From positions 267,736 to 331,735 of the forward strand of contig CAUYUJ010020615.1 in the NCBI GenBank assembly GCA_963575745.1: a stretch of DNA of 64,000 nt, written 5' to 3'. Shown piece after piece: positions 56,760-64,000 of this stretch; the stretch's first letter is position 1; the number at the start of each line of letters is the position of its first letter. The stretch is from Prorocentrum cordatum (lineage: Eukaryota > Sar > Dinophyceae > Prorocentrales > Prorocentraceae). The position numbers were made by a program, and so were the translations under genes. The notes beneath the pieces are model-generated. The model was not told where the DNA came from, did no database searches, and saw only the letters and a list, made by a program, of their open reading frames with translations.

Positions 56760-57090
56760 TGTTTCCTCCTCGTTCTCCTCCTCGTCCTCCGCCTCGTCCT
56801 GTCCTCCTCCCCATCTCCTTTCCTCCTCCTCCACTCCTCCTCCTCTTTCTTCTCCTGCATCCTTCTCCTCATCGCGTCTCCTCCTCATCCCATCTCCTTC
56901 CTCTCCCTCCTGTTTGTGTCCGTCCGTCCCCCTCCTCTCCCTCCTCCTCCTTCTTCTCCTCCTTCCTCTCTTTACTCCTCCCCTGATCCCCTTCGCTGCT
57001 CCTTCTTTCCCTGATCCTCCTCCTCCTCCTCCCCTTCCTCCTTCCCTCCTCCTCCTCCTCCTCCTCCTCCTCCTCCTCTTCCTCCTCCCC
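56760..57090. repeat. TCC tract
   Basis: A pyrimidine-only stretch of (CTC)n and CTT variants. No gene. Confidence 0.85.
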
Positions 57091-57189
57091 CTCCGCCCTG
57101 TCCGAACGGTCTGGGGCGGCTGCGCCTCGATCTGTCTGGGCCGCCTTTCGCGCTCCCCGAGGAGGAGGGGGTCATCATCATCAGCATCG

Positions 57190-57440
57190 GCCTCCATATG
57201 TGCAGCTCGTAAGTATATATAATATGTTATACATATAGATTATACGAGATGCCGCCGTGTTTCATGACTAGCCCAAGCCATTCATATTCTTATATAAGTG
57301 TATATATATATACATATATATATATACTACGATAGGCCGCCCAATGTTTATATGTTAGCCCAATGTTTATATGTTAGAGCATATGGTTATGATGTCTATA
57401 TGTTAGACGATGTGATAGCATATGCTCCCGTTGTTTAATT
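57190..57440 (-). other. AT-rich 3' region of LINE 1
   Basis: Immediately 3' of the LINE stop codon is an AT-rich segment. It contains ATGTTTATATGTTAG twice (near 57343 and 57362), the related GATGTCTATATGTTAGAC and a (TA)n stretch at 57298-57328. A TA-rich simple-repeat tail is plausible for a LINE 3' end; the exact boundary is not visible. Confidence 0.5.
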
Positions 57441-59097
57441 ATAGACACTTTGGGTCCTCTGGGGCCCGCGGAGGGCGCGTCCGGGCCACCGCGGGGAGCG
57501 TCGTCAGCACCCTGTCCACCATGGTTCCCACGGACAGGCCGCTCTCCCACCGCGATAATCTCGCCTGCAGAAAAGCACGCAGCTCGGGAGAGCGATCGGG
57601 AGTGATCAGCCGCGCGCAGGTGCGCTGCCAGACCTTGCGCTGTCGATCGCTGCTGCTGACCCCCGTGGCGCGGGCCACTCGCGAGTGCGTCAGACCGCGC
57701 GCCTCGAATGATCGCCAGGCAGCGTCCAGCTGGAGGACGAACGCCCAGTCGAACCATGGGCCCCAAGCGCCGAGGCGCTCCAACGACTGGGAAGAGCACG
57801 GCCGTGCCTCGCGAAGCCGGGCAGCCCGCTCGGCCACGCGGAGACCGCCCTCCGAGGCCGCCCCCCACTGGCATGCCCGGCATTTCGACGCCAGGGCCAC
57901 CGCGGGGAGATCTGGAAGAGAAGCAGGGAATCCCAGAAGCGGCAGGCCGTGCACGGCGGCCGGCGGCGCCCAGCGGAAAGGGCCAGGGTAAAGAAACTGC
58001 ATCGCGTCGGCCTCCAGTTTTGGCCACTGCGCCGGTGGGGCGCCCAGTTGCGCCAGGAAGATCAAGGTCGAGAATGCATGCGCCGCGTAGGCCACCGTGT
58101 TCGTGCACATCCCGCCTCCGGAGCGGCCCCACTCCTGCGCCCGCTTCTTGAACTTCGCGCAAGCGGCGCCCCAGCCGTGCTCGCCACGACTCGGTCCCAA
58201 GACGAACCCGAGATATTTTGCACAGTGCGCAAAACGTACTCCGCCCCGGGAGGGCGCGCCCGCCGCGACGGCGGCGCGCGCGTCTTCGGGGTCGCCGGTC
58301 CGGAGCGGCACCCAGTAAGTCTTGCCGATGTTCAAGCGGAGGCCCGAGATGGCAGCATATTCGTCGAAGAGCGTCTCGAGCAACCCGGCGGCGGCTGCGC
58401 CCTGCGGGATGACCAAAGCCAGATCGTCCGCATAAGCGCGCCGTACTGCTGTCGGAAACTCCCTGCCAAGGCGCCGCAGGAGGAGGTCGGCGGCCACGGC
58501 GAAGAGCAGCGGGGACAAAGGGCAACCCTGCCGCATGCCCGCAGTAACTGGAAAGCCGTCGTGCAGGCCTCCTCCAACAACCAGCTGGCACTTGTTGTTG
58601 CAGCACAGCGCGCCCACGTAGTTCAAGACAGTCGTCGGGAGCCCCGAGTCTGCGAGGACCTCTAACAGGAACTCCTGACTCGCGCTGGGGAACGCCGCAG
58701 CGAAGTCGAAGAAAACTGCCGCTCCGTCCGGCGCCGTGAGCGCGGTGACCTGCATTGCCTCGTCGACGTCTACCACGTTGGCGAGCAGAGACCGTCCGCC
58801 GACAAACCCGCGCTGCTCTGGGGAGACAGTCTGTGCGAGGAGTGGTTCGAGGCGGTGGCGGACAGCCCCAGCCAGAAGCCTGTTGTCCGTGTTGACGAGG
58901 CTGAGAGGCCGGGTGTCGCTGGCGGCGTAGTGAGGGACCCCGTCGACCCCTTCTCCGGTCGCCGTCTTTGGCAGGAAGACCATCAGGCTGTCGTTGTAGC
59001 TCGGCAGATCCCTCATGATGGCTTCGTTCGCTCCTGGGCTGCTCAGCTGCGTGTAGGCGCCGTGTAAAACCTCCACGGCCAGCGGGCCGAGCCGCTT
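57439..59097 (-). CDS. LINE 1 reverse transcriptase
   Basis: In order: RPLSLVNTDNRLLAGAVRHR, QRGFVGGRSLLANVVDVDEA, FFDFAAAFPSASQEF with the first catalytic Asp, GMRQGCPLSPLLF, YADDLALVIPQ with the catalytic Asp pair intact, and GLRLNIGKTYW. A connector and a Trp/Arg-rich C-terminus follow, ending EDPKCL. No zinc knuckle is seen. The frame continues upstream through the stop codon into the endonuclease frame, so the apparent start is not genuine. Confidence 0.85.
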   Translation of the reverse strand, partial: KRLGPLAVEVLHGAYTQLSSPGANEAIMRDLPSYNDSLMVFLPKTATGEGVDGVPHYAASDTRPLSLVNTDNRLLAGAVRHRLEPLLAQTVSPEQRGFVGGRSLLANVVDVDEAMQVTALTAPDGAAVFFDFAAAFPSASQEFLLEVLADSGLPTTVLNYVGALCCNNKCQLVVGGGLHDGFPVTAGMRQGCPLSPLLFAVAADLLLRRLGREFPTAVRRAYADDLALVIPQGAAAAGLLETLFDEYAAISGLRLNIGKTYWVPLRTGDPEDARAAVAAGAPSRGGVRFAHCAKYLGFVLGPSRGEHGWGAACAKFKKRAQEWGRSGGGMCTNTVAYAAHAFSTLIFLAQLGAPPAQWPKLEADAMQFLYPGPFRWAPPAAVHGLPLLGFPASLPDLPAVALASKCRACQWGAASEGGLRVAERAARLREARPCSSQSLERLGAWGPWFDWAFVLQLDAAWRSFEARGLTHSRVARATGVSSSDRQRKVWQRTCARLITPDRSPELRAFLQARLSRWESGLSVGTMVDRVLTTLPAVARTRPPRAPEDPKCL

Positions 59098-60365
59098 TCA
59101 AGCTGCGAAAGGCAGCCCATCTGGGCCAGGCGCGGTGGACGGCGCGTGGTCCAGCGCGTGCCGCACGTCTTTCGGACGAAGAGTCCAGCGCGGGTTTTGG
59201 GCCGCTGGCAGCCGCGGCGAGCCCTGGCCTGCACGGGCCGCCCGTTCGTTCTGCAACCACTGCTGGCGGAGACGTCTGTCCGTGGGCTGCGCGCAAAAGG
59301 TCGCCCCCCAGTGCTCTCGGAGGGCGTCACCCATGGCTGCTGGCTGCGTGAACACCTCCCCTGTGCGACTGAGCACGGCCCTGAGGGACCGGCAGCGGCC
59401 AGGCGCAAGTCTCGCGAGCAACTGCCAATTCCGGCCGCGCCGCACGGCGGCCCGGTGGGCATCGAGCCCCGGCAGGTCAGCGCGGAACCGCTGGAGCTCG
59501 TCCACCGCGTGCTCGCGGGCAAGCTCCACCGCGTGGTCCCGGACGGCCTGGAGACGCCCAGCCGCGCGCAATTGGAGCGAGTACGGATTGTCCACGAAGC
59601 TGGCCAAGTGAGGGTAGCGCTCTAGGCACCGGCTTATGCGTCCGAAGTGTCCGCCCTCGACGGCCCGCAGAAATTGCATCGTCACTCCGGCTCTGTCCTC
59701 GGCCGTTTCGGCCGGGTGCCGGCCGGCCGTCTCCTTGGCGAGGTGCCTGGCCACCGCCTTCATGGCATTCTTCAGCAGCCCCAGGCGCCGCAAGGGCGAT
59801 GCGTCCGGCTCCGCCGCTGCGCTTTCTTGAAACGCCAGCTCGACGCGGAAAGCCCAATCCGCGTGCTGGATTGCCTCGTGCGCAGTGGGCCTGTCGCCCA
59901 CCAGCCGGGTGGGCATCCTGCGGCCCGCAGCCACGGCCCGGTGGTGACACAGCGTCGGGACCCACTCCAAAGCAACGGCGTAAATGTCGCGATCAAGCTG
60001 TTCCGCCGCGTCTTGATTCCAGTAGATCCGGTCGAGCCGCGAGCGCGTGGTGCCGCTGCGGTGCGTCAGAGCTGGCTGGTGCAGCTCGTGGAGAGAAAAC
60101 GGCCGGAGCGCGGTCTGCTGCCAGTGGCGCTCTTCGGCTCGGTCACGCCTGCCCGTGGGGGGGCGGAGCTCTGAGGATGCTCTGTCGGCGTCCTCGACCA
60201 CCCAATTGAAGTCACCTGTTACGACCGCCAGCGCACTCACCGCCGGGCGCAGCGCCCGCGCGACCTTGAGCCTGAGGGCGGCCCGCTGGCGTGGGAGAGT
60301 CAGCCGTACCCCGGGCGGCCCCTGCGCGGGCTCATGCAGGGCGCGGGCGGAGCCAGTCGGCAAGA
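59098..60365 (-). CDS. LINE 1 endonuclease C-terminal half and linker
   Basis: ALAVVTGDFNWVVEDADRAS carries the GDFN box, and GTTRSRLDRIYWN carries the SRLDRIY box of APE-type endonucleases. The earlier boxes are missing because the element is 5'-truncated. The linker is Arg-rich and leads to HALDHAPSTAPGPDGLPFAA, the standard entry into LINE reverse transcriptases, where TGA interrupts before KRLGPLAVEVLHGAY. Confidence 0.75.
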
Positions 60366-60539
60366 CTATCACAACCATCACAACGACGACGCACCAGCGA
60401 CCCTACAACCCATCACCCGCACACCTGATTAGTCAAGCTAACCAGCCACCACAACAACCACCGGCCACGCCCAACAACAACCCGCCAATAACACCAAGCA
60501 CGACCACACCCACATTCACCACCATCCCACCGATGCACA

Positions 60540-61210
60540 CCAATACACCCACCGCCACCCACGCTAAAACTATCCATCATCTACCCACCAGGCGAAGACA
60601 TCAACGCCCAAACAACGGATACGATACATTACATGGCGACAGCTGGCTCCACAAACGCTTGCAACACGCCACACGCACTCCCCGACTAGTGCAGCACAAA
60701 CAATCGCCACACACCACGAGTCAGCAAGGCGGGGATAACAACACATCCACATCATCAACCGACGCATCATCGTCCTCAACAATGTCGGTGACCCCACGGT
60801 CCAGAAATACATCGCCAGGCTCCACACGCATCAGGCCCGTTAAAAGACCTACCCCAACAGCTTACACGAACGCATGCCTGGAGCACCCTTCAGGAAGCCT
60901 CCACCCAAACCCAAACCGACGCCCACCAACATCGACCAGACTGCGTAAGCGAGACGGCGACCAACGTCACCACTCCCGTACACAACAACATACAACAAAG
61001 GATACCGCGACATTCGCGGCCAATGCACCCCCCTGATCAACTGCCGCAAATGTGCCAAATCTGACCTCAATAGAGTACAGGCGCGTTCACTTGCAGTATG
61101 CTCCACATGTGGCTCCCCACTGACATGCAATACACGCTCCCTCTCGCGGCCCGTCTCCTTACTTGCTCAGCGGTACTCGGCACGTTGGTGGTACTTTCCT
61201 GTCTAAGAAG
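60540..61210 (+). pseudogene. Decayed coding islands, unknown family
   Basis: The plus strand holds protein-like islands: SIIYPPGEDINAQTTDTIHY (from about 60570), then, shifted by one frame, RIIVLNNVGDPTVQKYIARL (60763 on), SLHERMPGAPFRKPPPKPKP and GYRDIRGQCTPLINCRKCAK with a second Cys pair (CSTC) after it. Two TAA codons interrupt the second frame. The Cys pairs suggest a zinc-binding unit. The family is not recognised. Confidence 0.4.
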
Positions 61211-62790
61211 GTTCAGGGTCACCCTAAACACCCTGGGTAGCAGCCGACATATTGTACGCATCTGTCTGTTCTTCTTTGTCACCCTTGGGTCAACACAGGA
61301 GCGGGCCCCACAAGCAGTAGCTTACCACTACTGTGGAAAGGTGGTCACCTACATAGCTGGATTCGAGGGACACCTTAGGTGCACCTTCCTGTATCCTCCT
61401 CTGCTCGGGTTCCTCAAACTTGTGACCTGCCCTACACCCTCCTTTTCGCGGCACCGACCGACACGTTGGTGGCACCTCTCTCCATACGCAGGTGCAGGGT
61501 AATCCTATACAACCCTGGGTCGCAGCCCAATAAAAAAAAACCTCTTGCAGTACACAGAGTGCACAAGTGGTCACTGTGCGTACCACGTCACAACTTCTTG
61601 CCTCACTACCGTATATTGCCCTCATCCTTCGCGCGGCCCCGATACGCTAGTGGAGGTGGGGAGGTACTTAGACGGTGGTGGCGGAGGAGGCGAAACTCAG
61701 CCTTTCACAGTTAGGGGTCAACCACAAACAAACCCAACAACACGAACAATCGGGTCCCTACAGAGGTAGACCCCGCAAAGCTGACCTGACCTCGTTCAAC
61801 TGACGTTGAAGAGCACCTAAGGTGCACACTCATTTGATGCCATAGTCCAAGAGCTCATGATTACTAAGAGAAATACCCCCTGTATTTGTTTTTGAAGTCA
61901 TCACTCTACCCGCTCCTCACCGCTGCGATGTACGTATAGTATGGCAACCACTCTCCCACTACGCCACTGCTGACCTATCGTTCGCTCCGCTTTGCAACGC
62001 TATCTTTAATCACGTGGGTGGTGTGGCGTCCGTAAGCCACGGGCGGTGAGAGCTACACGGGAAGCGCCAAACGCATGTCCTACTGTGTCGCCACAGCGAC
62101 ATGTGTTCGCAGCACTGCATGTTTTTTTGACCGATATTGTACTTCAGGCCAGCTGCGCCATGCTAGCCTCCACACACAGGCCAACCTGCTTCTCTGAAGC
62201 CAACTTTGAATGACACCTAAAGTGCACCCTCCTCAATAATACAGCCCTGGTGCACTCAAGTACTCAGAGACGTACCCCAAGTCGTTCTAGCAGCCACTCT
62301 CTCTCCTCCGTCACTGTGCAACTGTACACCCTCCATCCTTCGCTCCCGTTTCCGACACTCTGGTGGCACCTTCCTCCAGCTTAGGTTCGGGGGGTCCTAC
62401 AGCACTATATATCAATTAACAACAACCCCCAACCACGATGGGACACGCTCTTTACTGATAGGCCTACCTAAAAGGCCAGCCTGCGAAACCTATCACAGCC
62501 AACTCTCGCTGGACAATCTGGGTTCGTGCTAAGCCTGAGAAGAGATATACGAAAAGCACGAGGGTCCCAATACCGAGGTGGTTCAGGGTAAACCCAACAA
62601 ACCCGAGCGGCAACCCCAGAACTGCCACACCCGATGGCGTTTCTTTCAGCGCTGCGAGGCAACCCACGTGGCCCGCCCTACCCCTTCCCTATTATACATT
62701 CATATCATGGCTCCGTTCTCTCTACATATGTTCGGGGGTATCATACAAAACCCTGGGTCACTGCCCAAAGTTTGCACGCTAACTTTTCTC
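61170..62790 (+). repeat. Diverged repeat with a roughly 280-bp period
   Basis: GACACGTTGGTGGCAC-like sequence followed 55-75 bases later by CCCTGGGTCGCAGCCCA-like sequence occurs at about 61180 and 61458. More decayed versions lie near 61650, 62355 and 62735. CACCTTAGGTGCACC-like blocks recur at 61370, 61815 and 62215. GC is lower than upstream. No gene is called. Confidence 0.45.
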
Positions 62791-62799
62791 ACAGTGCAC

Positions 62800-63350
62800 A
62801 CCAAATCGAACTTACTATTGGGAGGTGGGGTGGTGTGCTTGATGACGGTGGCGGTCACTACGTGCGAACTAATGTATCACTTGCTGTTTTAGGTGCCACA
62901 CCCCATACGTGAACAGTTTACCCACGTGCAAAGGGAACTACACCCTCCGTTAAGCATCACGGCGTCGTTCACGGCATACGTACCGTTTCTTGCCCGAGGT
63001 GGCACTAGCTATAAAATGGAGGGTTCGATATACCTGTGGTTGTCTATCTACTTATAGGGGGTACCTGGTTACTAAGGTTAGTACCAACCTCGAGGACCTG
63101 GAGGCCGCCTGCTCGTTTTCACAATCCTCGGCCTTAGCTTTACGTATCTCGTTTTCCGCGGCAAACGCCTGGTGCCTCTTGACCCGAGTCGTACTATACT
63201 GCTCCGTTTGGCATCAAGAACGCCACAAGGAAGCCTTAGGTCGGTCGAACGTAAAAATCCGCCGGCCCCCTTGTGGGGCCACCAGGCTGCGAGGCGCGTG
63301 ATTCGCAGTTTCCTGTACCAGTTGTAGTTTGTAGTTTCCAGTGTTACAGT
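62800..63350. other. No gene seen
   Basis: Unique-looking, moderate-GC sequence without a convincing frame. CTATAAAATGG at 63009 resembles a TATA box, but dinoflagellate promoters are not known to depend on one. Confidence 0.4.
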
Positions 63351-63354
63351 TCTG

Positions 63355-63410
63355 CTTCTTGCTGGTTACTGTAACTAGTTGACTTCTTGCTGGCTACTGT
63401 AACTAGTTGA
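63355..63410 (+). repeat. 28-bp direct duplication
   Basis: CTTCTTGCTGG(T/C)TACTGTAACTAGTTGA occurs twice head to tail with one difference. Confidence 0.85.
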
Positions 63411-63497
63411 TTGACCGCGCGAGGGGGGGGGAGGTTCAAACGGGATTTTTAGCACCCCCCGGGCGCGTTGTCTGAATTGCTGGGGGGGCTCGAAATC

Positions 63498-63881
63498 GAC
63501 ACCCCTCACGCAGATCCGCGGGGTCAGGGTCCAAAAACACATGGGATTTGCCACATTTCTGAAATTCGGTGCCACCCCTCACGCAGATCCGCGGGGTCAG
63601 GGTCCAAAAACACATGGGATTTGCCACATTTCTGAAATTCGGTGCCACCCCTCACGCAGATCCGCGGGGTCAGGGTCCAAAAACACAGGGGATTTGCCAC
63701 ATTTCTGAAATTCGGTGCCACCCCTCACGCAGATCCGCGGCGTCAGGGTCCAAAAACACATGGGATTTGCCACTTTCTGACATTCGGCGCCACCCCTTAC
63801 GCAGATCCGCGGGGTCAGGGTCCAAAAACACAAGGGATTTGGCACATTTCTGAAATTCGGTGCCACCCTTCACGCACATCC
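63498..63881. repeat. 73-bp satellite, about five copies
   Basis: Units start CCACCCCTCACGCAGATCCG and include GGGTCAGGGTCCAAAAACAC and CATTTCTGAAATTCGGTG. Starts at about 63571, 63644 and 63717 give a 73-base period with few differences. The minus strand is open across successive units, giving repeated Met-Ala-Pro-Asn-Phe-like frames, because 73 is not a multiple of three. Confidence 0.9.
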
Positions 63882-64000
63882 ATCGCAAGGCGTGGTAACC
63901 CAAACTGCGAGAACTCCCTCGGCCCTTTAATCGCAAGGTGTGGTAACCAAGCCCGTACACCATACACGTCTTACCAATCGCCAGGTGTGGTAACCCCTCT
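63882..64000. repeat. Second satellite, about 48-bp period, running off the window
   Basis: ATCGCAAGGCGTGGTAACC recurs at 63882, 63930 and 63977 (ATCGCCAGGTGTGGTAACC). It follows directly from the last, shortened 73-bp unit. The array continues past the end of the window. Confidence 0.75.

Larger units (their letters stand above)
57439..60365 (-). mobile_element. LINE retrotransposon, 5'-truncated, one internal stop
   Basis: One frame runs from the truncated 5' end near 60365 to the stop at 57439, broken only by a TGA at 59098-59100. It encodes the C-terminal half of an APE-like endonuclease and a full reverse transcriptase. The 5' edge abuts AC-rich unrelated DNA, as expected from incomplete reverse transcription. 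High GC and intact motifs suggest a comparatively recent copy. Confidence 0.8.

Noticed and set aside
63000-63030. TATA-box promoter at CTATAAAATGG
   Set aside because: No gene follows, and dinoflagellate promoters are not known to depend on TATA boxes.
63375-63963. Small proteins beginning Met-Ala-Pro-Asn-Phe on the minus strand
   Set aside because: They are the 73-bp satellite read in successive frames; the period is not a multiple of three.
1-64000. CRISPR arrays, tRNA or rRNA genes
   Set aside because: The tandem repeats lack unique spacers of constant length, and I found no tRNA T-loop (GGTTCGAATCC-like) or rRNA landmark by eye. A covariance-model scan could still find a short RNA I missed.

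Overview
The window reads as dinoflagellate nuclear DNA; high-GC, Prorocentrum-like is my best guess from composition only. Four things support this. (1) Relics of the dinoflagellate spliced leader (core CCATTTTGGCTCAA) lie just upstream of two gene starts. (2) Introns repeat the same few bases at both splice sites (AG|G...AG|G), and some appear to use GC or GA instead of GT at the 5' site. (3) LINE-type retrotransposons are present. (4) The intergenic DNA is very long and full of low-complexity tracts, foldback elements and dispersed repeats. Nothing bacterial is present. I saw no rRNA, tRNA or CRISPR array. One 100-N assembly gap lies at 56401-56500.

Layout. 1-13.5 kb is intergenic: trinucleotide tracts, an AGCTAA satellite, foldback elements, two MITE-like elements and several dispersed repeat families. 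13.5-17.9 kb holds gene 1 on the minus strand, a multi-exon gene of unknown function with a Cys-rich N-terminus and a weak spliced-leader relic upstream. 18.5-27.1 kb holds three weaker minus-strand open regions among repeats. 28.6-34 kb holds gene 2 on the minus strand, modelled as three exons encoding about 1,527 residues, with a clear spliced-leader relic 33 bases before its ATG. 34-43.6 kb is intergenic repeats. 43.6-48.1 kb holds a coding fragment and a decayed LINE (endonuclease, reverse transcriptase, zinc finger). 48-54.4 kb is intergenic, with a 230-bp palindromic element, a second hAT-like MITE and long TCC/GGA tracts. 54.5-56.4 kb holds gene 3, a transposase-like gene truncated by the gap. 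57.4-60.4 kb holds a second LINE, 5'-truncated and broken by a single stop codon. 60.4-64 kb holds decayed coding DNA, a diverged repeat and two satellites at the window's end.

All coding-like regions of reasonable confidence are on the minus strand, which fits the unidirectional gene blocks of dinoflagellate chromosomes. The spliced-leader relics suggest that genes 1 and 2 descend from retroposed mature mRNAs. Their introns would then have been gained later, and the short direct repeats at the splice sites fit insertion by introner-like elements. Gene models are manual and unsupported by transcripts.
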